Shown piece after piece: positions 1 through 7,588 of a stretch of DNA of 34,778 bases. This stretch comes from Bacteroidales bacterium (lineage in GTDB: Bacteria; Bacteroidota; Bacteroidia; Bacteroidales; UBA932), in NCBI GenBank assembly GCA_017428245.1, contig JAFRRF010000014.1, positions 1-34,778 on the forward strand, read 5' to 3'. The position numbers were made by a program, and so were the translations under genes. Positions within the stretch are counted from its first letter, which is position 1, and the number at the start of each line of letters is the position of its first letter. The notes beneath the pieces are model-generated. The model worked only from the letters and a program-made list of their open reading frames with translations, did not search any database and was not told where the DNA came from.

Positions 1-1
1 C

Positions 2-268
2 GTCCTGCTCGACGCCCGCCCCGACCTCCAGGCCATCGACCGCGACTTCATCGACGAACTGGGTGCCGAAGGCATCCCCTTCGCCCTGATCTACACCAAA
101 TGCGACAAAATGGGCCCCGTGGCGCTGAAGACACAGGTGGACCGCAACGCCGCCGTGCTTGCGGAAACCTGGGAAGAACTCCCGCCCACCTTCTGCAGTT
201 CCTCCGAAACAGGAGCGGGCCGCGAAGAAATCCTGGACTACATCGAAAATATCCTCAACAAGCTATAA
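2..268 (+). CDS. engB: Ribosome biogenesis GTPase EngB (YihA/YsxC), C-terminal part, 5' cut by window edge
   Basis: The 88 visible codons are the C-terminal half of a TrmE-Era-EngA-EngB-family GTPase. The line VLLDARPDLQAIDRDFIDEL followed by IYTKCDK is the G4 (NKxD-type) guanine-specificity motif in the EngB form 'TKxDK'. A G5-like stretch FCSSSETGAGREEIL follows, which is the usual EngB S-x-x-x-x-x-G-x-x-x-L ending. The protein ends IENILNKL and stops with TAA at 266-268. EngB assists late assembly of the large ribosomal subunit in the cytoplasm. The G1-G3 motifs lie outside the window, so GTP binding cannot be checked here. prs begins 24 nt downstream on the same strand and could share the transcript. 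EngB is assigned over Era or Der because of the short distance from G4 to the C terminus and the absence of a KH or second G domain. Confidence 0.85.
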   Translation, partial: VLLDARPDLQAIDRDFIDELGAEGIPFALIYTKCDKMGPVALKTQVDRNAAVLAETWEELPPTFCSSSETGAGREEILDYIENILNKL

Positions 269-292
269 ACTACCATCCAAACTTCCCACCCC

Positions 293-1243
293 ATGCAAGA
301 ATACGATCACAAACTCAAGATTTTCGCTTGCAGCGGCTCCCATGCCTTCGCCGAGCAGATCGCCCAGAAACTCAACACGAAACTCGGCGATTCCGAGCTG
401 ACCGTCTTCAGCGACGGAGAGTTCCAGCCGCAGTACACGGAAAGCGTCCGTGGTTCCGCCGTGTTCATCGTCCAGAGCACCAATCCGCCGGCCGACTCGC
501 TGTTCGAACTTCTGCTGATGATCGACGCGGCCCGCCGCGCATCGGCCTACAAGGTGATTGCGGTAATTCCCTACTTCGGATGGGCCCGCCAGGACCGCAA
601 GGACCGCCCCCGTGTCTCCATTGCCTCGAAGCTCGTGGCCAATATGCTTACCGCCGCCGGCTGCGACCGCGTGATGACCTGCGAACTCCACGCCGCCCAG
701 ATCCAGGGTTTCTTCGACATTCCCGTCGACCACCTCTGGGCCAGCTCGATCTTCATCCCGTATATCAAGGCCATGAACCTCGACAACCTCTCCATCGCCT
801 CCCCCGACATGGGCGGCGCCAAGAAGGCCAACATCTATGCCAAGCACCTCAACGCTCCGCTGATCATCTGCCACAAAGACCGTTCGAAGGCCAATGTCAT
901 CGGCAGCATGACGGCCATCGGCGAAATCGAAGGCCGTAACGTCGTGATCGTCGACGACATGGTCGATACCGCAGGCACCATCACCAAATGCGCCGACGTG
1001 CTGATGGAACGCGGCGCCCTCAGCGTACGCGCCGTCTGCACCCACCCGATCCTCTCCGGACCGGCCTACGACCGCATCAACGCCTCCCCCATCCAGGAGT
1101 TCCTCGTGGCCGACACGATTCCGCTGAAACAGGACAAGGACAATTCGAAGTTTACCGTACTCTCGATGACCGGTATGTTCGCCGACGTCATCGACCGCAT
1201 CTACCATAACGAGCCGGTCAGCGACCTCTTCATCCGTTGCTAG
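293..1243 (+). CDS. prs: Ribose-phosphate pyrophosphokinase (PRPP synthetase)
   Basis: This 316-aa protein is the normal length for class I PRPP synthetase, which makes PRPP from ribose-5-phosphate and ATP for nucleotide, NAD, His and Trp synthesis. Visible motifs are FSDGEF (residues 39-44), the ATP-binding stretch YFGWARQDRKDRPR (94-107), the Mg/catalytic-His segment ELHAAQIQGFFD (131-142, His133), the flexible-loop KDR (195-197) and the PRPP loop VDDMVDTAGTIT (220-231). The usual DLHA motif reads ELHA here, a conservative Asp-to-Glu change at a position known in the family to help bind Mg. The ATG at 293 gives the standard N terminus. No TAnnTTTG box is obvious upstream, so it is probably read through from engB. 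Its TAG stop (1241-1243) lies 2 nt before the nadE ATG, indicating co-transcription. Confidence 0.97.
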   Translation: MQEYDHKLKIFACSGSHAFAEQIAQKLNTKLGDSELTVFSDGEFQPQYTESVRGSAVFIVQSTNPPADSLFELLLMIDAARRASAYKVIAVIPYFGWARQDRKDRPRVSIASKLVANMLTAAGCDRVMTCELHAAQIQGFFDIPVDHLWASSIFIPYIKAMNLDNLSIASPDMGGAKKANIYAKHLNAPLIICHKDRSKANVIGSMTAIGEIEGRNVVIVDDMVDTAGTITKCADVLMERGALSVRAVCTHPILSGPAYDRINASPIQEFLVADTIPLKQDKDNSKFTVLSMTGMFADVIDRIYHNEPVSDLFIRC

Positions 1244-1245
1244 CC

Positions 1246-2091
1246 ATGATCCTGGAACCCACACGCGACATTGCCGGAGTCCACGACCTGATCGTGGGCA
1301 AACTCCGCGACTACTTTACCGGTGCCGGAATGAAAACGGCCGTGCTGGGACTCTCGGGCGGCATCGACTCCGCCATCGTAGCGGCCCTGGCCGTCGATGC
1401 CCTCGGGGCGGAACACGTCCACGGCATCCTGATGCCCTCGGAGTTCTCATCCCTGAGTTCGGTCACCGACTCGGTAGAGCTGGCCAACAACCTGGGCATC
1501 GGCTACGACATCGTCCCCATCGAGAAAATCTACAAGCGGGCGATGATCGAGATGTTCCGGTTTTTCGAACTCGGCAAGTGGAGCGTGGCCCAGGAGAACC
1601 TGCAGGCCCGCATCCGCGGCACGATCCTGATGACCTGGGCGAACCGGTTCAACGCACTGCTGCTCAACACGTCCAACAAGAGCGAACTCTTTACCGGCTA
1701 CGGCACGCTGTACGGCGACCTGTGCGGTGCTCTGATGGTGATTGCCGACCTCTACAAAGTGCAGGTCTATGAACTCTCCCATTACGAGAACACGATCCAC
1801 GGGAAGGAAGTGATTCCGGAGTCCATCCTGACCAAGGCGCCCTCCGCCGAACTCCGCCCGAACCAGAAGGACACCGACTCGCTGCCGGAATACGAACTGC
1901 TCGATCCGGTGCTGCATGCCCTCTGCGAGGAAGAGCGCTCACCCGAAGATGTGATTGCCGCCGGCACCGATGCCGCCCTCGTCAAACGGATCGTCCGTCT
2001 CAAGAAGAACGCGGCTTTCAAGGTCCTGCAGATTCCGCCAGTAATCACGGTGGGCGACCATCCGATCGTACCCGCTTTCAAACAGATCTGA
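1246..2091 (+). CDS. nadE: NAD+ synthetase, standalone synthetase domain without glutaminase domain
   Basis: This 281-aa protein has the PP-loop SGGIDSA (residues 37-43) of N-type ATP pyrophosphatases. It also has the NAD-synthetase signatures LMPSEFSSLSSVTDS, NTSNKSELFTGYGTLYGDLCGA and KAPSAELRPNQKDTDSLPEYE. It adenylates deamido-NAD and amidates it to NAD. The sequence resembles the synthetase half of the two-domain glutamine-dependent enzyme, but the N-terminal CN-hydrolase (glutaminase) domain is missing. It is therefore inferred to use free ammonia or a partner amidotransferase. The ATG at 1246 is chosen over an in-frame TTG at 1237, which would overlap the prs stop. prs ends 2 nt upstream and a small membrane-protein gene starts 1 nt after the TGA, so the genes are very probably one operon. 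Confidence 0.95.
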   Translation: MILEPTRDIAGVHDLIVGKLRDYFTGAGMKTAVLGLSGGIDSAIVAALAVDALGAEHVHGILMPSEFSSLSSVTDSVELANNLGIGYDIVPIEKIYKRAMIEMFRFFELGKWSVAQENLQARIRGTILMTWANRFNALLLNTSNKSELFTGYGTLYGDLCGALMVIADLYKVQVYELSHYENTIHGKEVIPESILTKAPSAELRPNQKDTDSLPEYELLDPVLHALCEEERSPEDVIAAGTDAALVKRIVRLKKNAAFKVLQIPPVITVGDHPIVPAFKQI

Positions 2092-2092
2092 T

Positions 2093-2368
2093 ATGAAAGT
2101 CTTCCTCCTGGCACTCCTTTTGCTCGCTATCGGCGTCGCAGGAATGGCCGTTACCATTCTTTTCAAGAAAGACGGCAAATTCCCCGACGGAGAGATTGCG
2201 CACAACAAAGCGCTGCGGGAGCAAGGCATCATCTGCGCCAAGGAGGAGGAAATGCGACTCTGGCGCAAACGGAACCCATCGGCGGCGGCACGCGGAGAGC
2301 GGCCCGCCGCCTGCCCCGAAGGCGGCTGCGAAGGATGCGCCTTTTTTGAAATCAGCAAACCACATTGA
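2093..2368 (+). CDS. Small single-pass membrane protein, conserved Bacteroidota type, function unknown
   Basis: The product is a 91-aa protein with one N-terminal hydrophobic helix (about residues 3-24), followed by FFKKDGKFPDGEIAHNKALREQGIICAKEEE and a Cys-rich tail (CPEGGCEGCAFF). I recognise the general pattern of a short Bacteroidota 'membrane or secreted protein' with one TM helix, a KxGxFPxxHxxxNxAL line and a GIxCA motif, for which I know no established role. The four cysteines in the last 25 residues could bind metal or form disulfides; this is inference. It starts 1 nt after the nadE stop and ends 12 nt before the isochorismatase-family gene, so it is embedded in the prs-nadE operon. 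An ATP- or NAD-related role is suggested only by this position. Confidence 0.75.
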   Translation: MKVFLLALLLLAIGVAGMAVTILFKKDGKFPDGEIAHNKALREQGIICAKEEEMRLWRKRNPSAAARGERPAACPEGGCEGCAFFEISKPH

Positions 2369-2380
2369 TAAAAACGTAAA

Positions 2381-2932
2381 ATGGAGAAACTCAACAAACC
2401 CGCTATCCTGGTCGTCGACATGCTCAACGACTTCGTCACCGGTGCCATCGGCTGCGACCGCGCCCGCGCCATCGTACCCGCTACCGCCCGTCTGCTTGAC
2501 GCAGCCCGCGAGAAAGGCGTCCCCGTTGTCTATTGCAACGACGCCCACCGTCCCGGCATCGACCGCGAACTGCAGATCTGGGGCGACCACGCCATCATCG
2601 GCACTCCCGGTGCCGAAGTCATCCCGGAACTGACGCCGAAGGCCTGCGATTACGTGGTTCCCAAACGCCGCTACAGCGGTTTTTTCCAGACTGAACTCGA
2701 TATCCTGCTCAAGGAACTCGGCGTGCATACCGTCGTCATCGCCGGCCTGCACACCCATATGTGCTGCCGCCATACCTCGGCCGACGCATACTGCCTCGGC
2801 TACGATGTGGTCGTCGCCAAGGAGGCCACGAACTCCTTCACCGAAGAAGATTATCAGGGCGGCCTGGCCTACCTGAAAACCTGCTACGGCGCCGACGCCT
2901 ACACCAACGACGAGCTGGTCGCGATGTTCTGA
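2381..2932 (+). CDS. Isochorismatase-fold cysteine hydrolase, nicotinamidase-like
   Basis: This 183-aa single-domain protein belongs to the isochorismatase-like hydrolase fold. The expected catalytic triad is present: Asp13 (VVDMLNDF), Lys95 (PKRRYSGF) and Cys128 (GLHTHMCCRHTSADAY, with the cis-peptide-type turn before the Cys). The family includes nicotinamidase (PncA), isochorismatase and ureidoacrylate or N-carbamoylsarcosine amidohydrolases. Neighbouring nadE and prs favour nicotinamide deamidation to nicotinate for NAD salvage, but the PncA metal-site pattern (D-x-H-x-H) is not clearly present; CNDAHRPG is the only nearby match. The substrate is therefore left open and no symbol is given. 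The 3' end overlaps the convergent methyltransferase gene by 34 bp, which leaves no room for an intergenic terminator. Confidence 0.85.
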   Translation: MEKLNKPAILVVDMLNDFVTGAIGCDRARAIVPATARLLDAAREKGVPVVYCNDAHRPGIDRELQIWGDHAIIGTPGAEVIPELTPKACDYVVPKRRYSGFFQTELDILLKELGVHTVVIAGLHTHMCCRHTSADAYCLGYDVVVAKEATNSFTEEDYQGGLAYLKTCYGADAYTNDELVAMF

Positions 2933-3570
2933 CCGGATGCGTCTTTTTTCCTGATGACATGCAGGCCGTCGCGAAGGGGAAGAATAAAATTTTCGACGCG
3001 GTCGTCGCCTGAAACCAGGTCGTTGAAGGCCAGGATGCCGGTGGTCTGGCGATCGCGCGGCAGTGGGTCCGCATAAACTTTGCCGTCCCATAGCACATTG
3101 TCGGCCACGATGCAGCCACCCGGGCGCACCAGGTCGAAGACAGCCTGGTAATAAGCCACATACTCCCGTTTGTCCGCATCGATGTAAACCAGGTCATAGG
3201 TATCCGTCAGGCCCGGCAGGATGTCAAGGGCGTCACCGATATACAGATGGACCCTGTCGGACACGCCCGCCCGGGCGAAACCTTCCCGGATCAGGGATTC
3301 CATCTCATCGTTCCGTTCCAGCGTATCGATGCGGCCGTCCGCCGGGAGGGCGGATGCCATCCACACCGTGGCATAGCCGGAAAAGGTCCCGATTTCCAGT
3401 ACCCGCCGGGGACGGAGCCACAGCACCAGTTGCCGCAGCAGGGCACCTACCGTCGGTCCGGAGACTTGCCGTCCGTGGCTGGTCCGCAGCCAGGACTCCC
3501 GCTCCAGCCACGCGAGCACCTCGCCCTGCGGGGTGTCGGTCTCACGGAGATAGCGTTCCAGGGCGTCCAT
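2899..3570 (-). CDS. SAM-dependent O-methyltransferase (caffeoyl-CoA/catechol OMT-like, methyltransferase family 3)
   Basis: The 223-aa product is the typical length of bacterial family-3 O-methyltransferases. SAM-binding motif I is EIGTFSGYAT (residues 59-68), an acidic motif II line follows (IDTLERND), and YDLVYIDADKREYVAYY (IDADK 130-134) plus VADNVLWDGKV (DN at 157-158) are the metal-binding Asp/Asp-Asn set of this divalent-metal-dependent family. The natural acceptor is unknown. The start is taken as ATG at 3570. A GTG at 3573 overlaps the upstream peptidase stop, so translation is probably coupled to the M16 peptidase gene. The C-terminal tail (ASGQNIATSSSLV) reads into the convergent hydrolase gene and may be non-conserved extension. 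Confidence 0.92.
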   Translation of the reverse strand: MDALERYLRETDTPQGEVLAWLERESWLRTSHGRQVSGPTVGALLRQLVLWLRPRRVLEIGTFSGYATVWMASALPADGRIDTLERNDEMESLIREGFARAGVSDRVHLYIGDALDILPGLTDTYDLVYIDADKREYVAYYQAVFDLVRPGGCIVADNVLWDGKVYADPLPRDRQTTGILAFNDLVSGDDRVENFILPLRDGLHVIRKKDASGQNIATSSSLV

Positions 3571-3572
3571 CA

Positions 3573-4814
3573 CTATCTGAAAATAAGAGTGGAAAGCCGT
3601 TCTTCCGACAGCACGTCAACCGCAGCCTGCCGGAGGCTCTGCGACGTAATCGCATTGATGCGGCGGCGCACCTCCTCGTCGGGCAGGATTTCCCCGAAGA
3701 CAAGCATGCTTTTGGCCATCGAAAGGGCCTGAGCCTCCCCGTTGTCGGAAGCCACGGCCAGTTGGCCGAGCAGCTGTTTCTTGGCGGTGCGCAAGGCACG
3801 TTCGGAAAGCGGTTTGTCTCGCAGCGCCGCCACCTCTTCGCGGACCAGGGCGATACAACGCTCCAGATTCGGCTTCTCACAGCCGAAATAAATCAGCAGG
3901 GAACCGGCGTCGGCGAACTGGGTAAACGACGCGTCGACGGAATAGACCAGCGCGTTCTTCTCGCGCAGTTTCTGATTGAGCCGGGAATTCGCGCCCGGTC
4001 CGCCCAGAAGATTGGCCAGCAGGATCATCTCCATCCGGCGCTCGTCATAATAGGAGTAGGCGGTAGTTCCGATGATGCAGTTGATCTGATGGTTCTTCTT
4101 GGATACTTCCTTCTCGAAATGCGGCGGAAGCGGCAGCCTTTCCGGCACCGCCGGACGCGGCGGCCGTCCGGCCGGCACATAGCCGGAGGGAATATATTTC
4201 GCGGCCGCCTGGACGGCGATCCGTTCGGCGCGCTGGGGCGTAAGGTTGCCTACCACAGCGATGCACATATTCTCGGGACGATAGTTTTCACGGACATAGG
4301 CCTGCAGGGCGGCAGAGTCGATCCGGGCCAGGCTCCGCGTCGTACCGAGAATCGGGCGCGCCAGTGTGCTGGGCTCGAAAAGCATCCGCTCGAATTCTTC
4401 AAAGATGCACTCGGAAGGAGAATCCTTATACATATTGATCTCGTCGATCACCACGCTGCGCTCCTTGTCGAGTTCTTTCTGGGGGAAGGTCGAAGTGAAG
4501 GCCAGTTCAAACAAAAGGTCCACGGCTTTGGCAGCGTCTTCCTTCAGCACCGTAGCGTAGAGGACGGTCTCCTCTTTGGCCGTATAGGCGTTGAGTTCGC
4601 CGCCCAGCACCTCCAGCCGGTTGCTGATTTGCTGCGGCGTACGCCGCAGCGTGCCCTTGAAGAGCATATGTTCCGTCATATGGGCGATCCCGCTGAAGCC
4701 CTCCGGTTCGTTGCGCGTGCCCGACCGGATGGCCAGTGCCGCATAGGCCACCTGCGACCGTGTGCGCCGGAAAGCGAACTGCAGGCCGCAGTCGAAAGTC
4801 TTTGTAAAAATCAT
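3573..4814 (-). CDS. M16 family zinc metallopeptidase (processing-peptidase-like)
   Basis: The 413-aa protein has the inverted zincin motif HMTEH (His45, Glu48, His49) within FSGIAHMTEHMLFKGT, and the distal ligand Glu125 in VVIDEINMYKDSP, so it is predicted to be catalytically active. The two-lobed M16 arrangement is visible: lobe 1 ends around VVGNLTPQRAERIA, and lobe 2 carries GGPGANSRLNQKLREKNALVYSV with the R/Y-type substrate motif. No signal peptide is visible, so it is probably cytoplasmic, like other short single-chain bacterial M16 peptidases. It is divergent from dnaX with 39 bp between start codons. A TAnnTTTG box ends 4 nt before its ATG, implying a nearly leaderless message. The O-methyltransferase gene overlaps its stop codon. 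Confidence 0.93.
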   Translation of the reverse strand: MIFTKTFDCGLQFAFRRTRSQVAYAALAIRSGTRNEPEGFSGIAHMTEHMLFKGTLRRTPQQISNRLEVLGGELNAYTAKEETVLYATVLKEDAAKAVDLLFELAFTSTFPQKELDKERSVVIDEINMYKDSPSECIFEEFERMLFEPSTLARPILGTTRSLARIDSAALQAYVRENYRPENMCIAVVGNLTPQRAERIAVQAAAKYIPSGYVPAGRPPRPAVPERLPLPPHFEKEVSKKNHQINCIIGTTAYSYYDERRMEMILLANLLGGPGANSRLNQKLREKNALVYSVDASFTQFADAGSLLIYFGCEKPNLERCIALVREEVAALRDKPLSERALRTAKKQLLGQLAVASDNGEAQALSMAKSMLVFGEILPDEEVRRRINAITSQSLRQAAVDVLSEERLSTLIFR

Positions 4815-4818
4815 GCGG

Positions 4819-4826
4819 CAAAAATA
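4819..4826 (-). promoter_or_regulatory. Putative -7 box (TATTTTTG) for the M16 peptidase gene
   Basis: On the minus strand TATTTTTG matches the Bacteroidota sigma-ABfr -7 consensus TAnnTTTG and lies 4 nt before the ATG at 4814. No good -33 TTTG is visible 19-21 bp upstream. If the start site falls about 4 nt after the box, the mRNA would have almost no leader. Confidence 0.5.
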
Positions 4827-4839
4827 GACAATTTATTGC

Positions 4840-4847
4840 TATCTTTG
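4840..4847 (+). promoter_or_regulatory. Putative -7 box (TATCTTTG) for dnaX
   Basis: TATCTTTG matches TAnnTTTG and ends 6 nt before the dnaX ATG at 4854. It lies back to back with the opposed box at 4819-4826 inside the 39-bp divergent gap. A -33 TTTG is not evident. The predicted leader is only a few nucleotides. Confidence 0.55.
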
Positions 4848-4853
4848 TAGGCT

Positions 4854-6503
4854 ATGGAACAATTCATCGTATCGGCACGGAAATACCGTCCCAACAGTTT
4901 CGCCACGTTGCTCGGCCAGGAGAACATCGCCCGCACGCTCAAGAACTCGATCGAGCGGGGCCAGCTGGCACACGCCTACCTGTTCTGCGGCCCGCGCGGC
5001 GTGGGCAAGACCAGCGCCGCCCGCATCTTCGCCAAGACCATCAACTGCAGCAATCCCGGACCCGACCTGGAGCCGTGCGGTGAATGCGAATCCTGCCGCT
5101 CCTTCGCGGAAGGACGCTCCTACAGCATCCACGAACTCGACGCCGCTTCCAACAACTCCGTCGACGATATCCGCGCCCTTACCGACAAGGTGCGCATCCC
5201 GCCCCAGATCGGACGATACAGTGTGTATATCATCGACGAGGTGCATATGCTCTCGCAGCAGGCCTTCAACGCCTTCCTCAAGACGCTCGAAGAGCCGCCG
5301 GCCCATGCGATCTTCATCCTGGCCACCACCGAGAAGCACAAGATCCTGCCCACCATCCTCTCGCGCTGCCAGACCTACGACTTCAACCGCATCAGTGTGG
5401 AGGACATGGTCCGCAACCTGAAATCCATCGCCGAAAAAGAAGGCGTTTCGATGAGCGAAGACGCGATGCACGTCATCGCCCAGAAAGCCGACGGCGCGAT
5501 GCGCGACGCACTCACCCTGTTCGACCAGACCGTCGCCTTCTGCGGCAAGGAAGTAAGCTACGAGCAGGTGATCCGCAACCTTGGCGTGCTCGACTACGAG
5601 TATTATTTCAGCCTGACCGACAACTTCCTCACCGGGGACTACGGCCGTGCGATGCTGACTTTCGACGAGATCCTGTCGAAAGGCTTCAACGCCCAGAGTT
5701 TCATCGGCGGGCTCAGCACCCATTTCCGCGACCTGCTCGTGTGCAAGAACGACGCATCCCGCAGCCTGCTGGAACTGGCGCCTTCCGTTGCCCGGCGCTA
5801 TCAGGAGTTTTCCGGCCGGTGCACCCCCGGCTTCCTGTTCGAAGCCCTGGGCATCACCTCCGCCTGCGAAACCGCATACAAGCAGAGCGGCAATCCACGC
5901 CTCCTCATCGAATTCGCCCTGATGAAACTCTGCAACCTGAATGTCAAATTCGCCGGCACCCAGCCTGCCGTGACTACGGTGCCGAAAGCAGAGCCTGCCG
6001 CGACAACGGCGCCGAAAACAGAGCCCGCCCCGGAGCGGACGACCCGCAAACCGACGGGTCTCTCCCTCAAGGCGATGATGGCCGACGCTGAACAGAAGCC
6101 CGCCGTCGAAAGTGCGCCCGCTGCCGCCGCCGAAACTCCCGTTCCGGCGGAAAAGCCATCCCTCGAGGAAGCCTGGAAGGCGATGGCCGAAAGCGAATCC
6201 AAGGCCCCGCGCCTGTCCTACACCCTCGCGCAGGCCGTACCGGTCCTTACGGGCAATGAAATCCACTTCGAAGTGGGCAACATCGCCGCTCAGGACTGGA
6301 TCAACCGCAATTGCAGGGCCCGTCTCGAAGCCTTCCTGCAGCGGAAACTCACGGATCCCGACCTCCGTCTCATCGTCGATGTCAAACAGGCCGAAGAGAC
6401 GAACCGCGGAATGTATATGCCGTCCGACAAGGCAAAATATTTGCAGGAAAATTCGCCCGAATACAACGCGCTGCGTAAAGATTTTGAATTGGAGATCAGT
6501 TAG
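4854..6503 (+). CDS. dnaX: DNA polymerase III subunit gamma/tau
   Basis: The 549-aa clamp-loader ATPase has Walker [10 protein letters not shown] (residues 46-54), the four-Cys zinc site C65/C75/C78/C81, Walker B IIDEVHML (126-133), sensor-1 ATTE (157-160) and the arginine-finger SRC motif at LSRCQTYDF. Domain III follows to about residue 370. A low-complexity Ala/Pro/Thr/Glu linker follows (about 370-455, with repeated [22 protein letters not shown]-type units). A C-terminal domain then ends in [10 protein letters not shown], the Bacteroidota-type tau C terminus. It loads the sliding clamp and links polymerase cores at the replication fork. I see no E. coli-type A-AAA-AAG slippery heptamer, so a separately frameshifted gamma form is not supported. 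lptB begins 2 nt after the stop. Confidence 0.97.
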   Translation: MEQFIVSARKYRPNSFATLLGQENIARTLKNSIERGQLAHAYLFCGPRGVGKTSAARIFAKTINCSNPGPDLEPCGECESCRSFAEGRSYSIHELDAASNNSVDDIRALTDKVRIPPQIGRYSVYIIDEVHMLSQQAFNAFLKTLEEPPAHAIFILATTEKHKILPTILSRCQTYDFNRISVEDMVRNLKSIAEKEGVSMSEDAMHVIAQKADGAMRDALTLFDQTVAFCGKEVSYEQVIRNLGVLDYEYYFSLTDNFLTGDYGRAMLTFDEILSKGFNAQSFIGGLSTHFRDLLVCKNDASRSLLELAPSVARRYQEFSGRCTPGFLFEALGITSACETAYKQSGNPRLLIEFALMKLCNLNVKFAGTQPAVTTVPKAEPAATTAPKTEPAPERTTRKPTGLSLKAMMADAEQKPAVESAPAAAAETPVPAEKPSLEEAWKAMAESESKAPRLSYTLAQAVPVLTGNEIHFEVGNIAAQDWINRNCRARLEAFLQRKLTDPDLRLIVDVKQAEETNRGMYMPSDKAKYLQENSPEYNALRKDFELEIS

Positions 6504-6505
6504 CG

Positions 6506-7254
<749 letters not shown>

Positions 7255-7255
<1 letters not shown>

Positions 7256-7279
7256 CTTTCCCCGGCAAGCCCGAATGAC
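7255..7279 (-). repeat. Degenerate copy of a small REP-like hairpin (GTCATTC...family)
   Basis: Read on the minus strand this starts GTCATTCGGGCTTGCCGGGG, a gapped version of the motif GTCATTCCCGGCTTGACCGG seen at 27540 (+) and of the copy at 10675 (-). It lies immediately after the lptB stop. It is the weakest of the three copies because two bases of the stem are missing. Confidence 0.4.
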
Positions 7280-7332
7280 CTTCCCCGGCAGCTCTTCCAA
7301 CTGCCCCTGGCCGCAACATCCTTTCCGTGCTT

Positions 7333-7448
7333 GGACGCTCGGTCCAGCATTTATCCATCTCGTGGATTAAACGTCCGGAAAAGTGACGTTTCGCCGCCTC
7401 TTTGGGACGCTCGAGCTACGAGACGGCGAATTGTTCGCCCGAGCGTCC
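7333..7448. repeat. Upstream 116-bp REPIN-like doublet (44-bp elements R1 and R2)
   Basis: R1 (7333-7376) begins GGACGCTC and ends AAACGTCC; R2 (7405-7448) begins GGACGCTC and ends GAGCGTCC. A 28-bp spacer separates them. Reversing R2 aligns it with R1 at 32 of 44 positions, including CCRTCTCGTRG at element positions 23-33, so the two are in inverted orientation. R1 has further inner complementarity, TCCA at positions 11-14 with TGGA at 31-34. R2 contains a strong inner hairpin GGCGAA-TTG-TTCGCC (7425-7439). Single-stranded folding of either element is plausible, as for known REP substrates. Confidence 0.85.
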
Positions 7449-7499
7449 ATCACAATCCCGCAAGTCTCTCCCTGCAGGAAAAAACGGGCGGGAATGTCT

Positions 7500-7507
7500 T
7501 ATATTTG
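7500..7507 (+). promoter_or_regulatory. Putative -7 box (TATATTTG) for the RAYT-like gene
   Basis: TATATTTG fits TAnnTTTG and lies downstream of the upstream repeat doublet and 81 nt before the ATG at 7589. No matching -33 TTTG is seen. The box would keep the transposase gene on its own promoter, independent of lptB. Confidence 0.45.
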
Positions 7508-7588
7508 TATCCAGCATTTCGGCTGTAGCGATGGAACGCGGCGGACGAATTGTGCGAAAGATTTGTGTAACCTGAAAAACGAAATGCG

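Larger units (their letters stand above)
7256..7588. other. 333-bp intergenic region upstream of the RAYT-like gene
   Basis: There is no convincing gene in this gap. It holds, in order, a degenerate REP-like hairpin (7255-7279), unassigned sequence with a second CTTCCCCGGCA word (7280-7332), the 116-bp inverted repeat pair (7333-7448), a short spacer, a TAnnTTTG box (7500-7507) and a roughly 78-nt leader of the transposase-like gene. The block visibly departs from the uniform coding style of the flanking dnaX-lptB unit. Confidence 0.7.

Noticed and set aside
5112-5119. GGACGCTC word inside dnaX
   Set aside because: No GAGCGTCC arm occurs at the 36-nt offset that defines the repeat family, and the bases encode a normal dnaX segment. 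A chance match.
5428-5440. A-rich run in dnaX as a possible programmed frameshift site
   Set aside because: It is not an A-AAA-AAG heptamer, lies inside the ATPase core and has no following hairpin that I can see.
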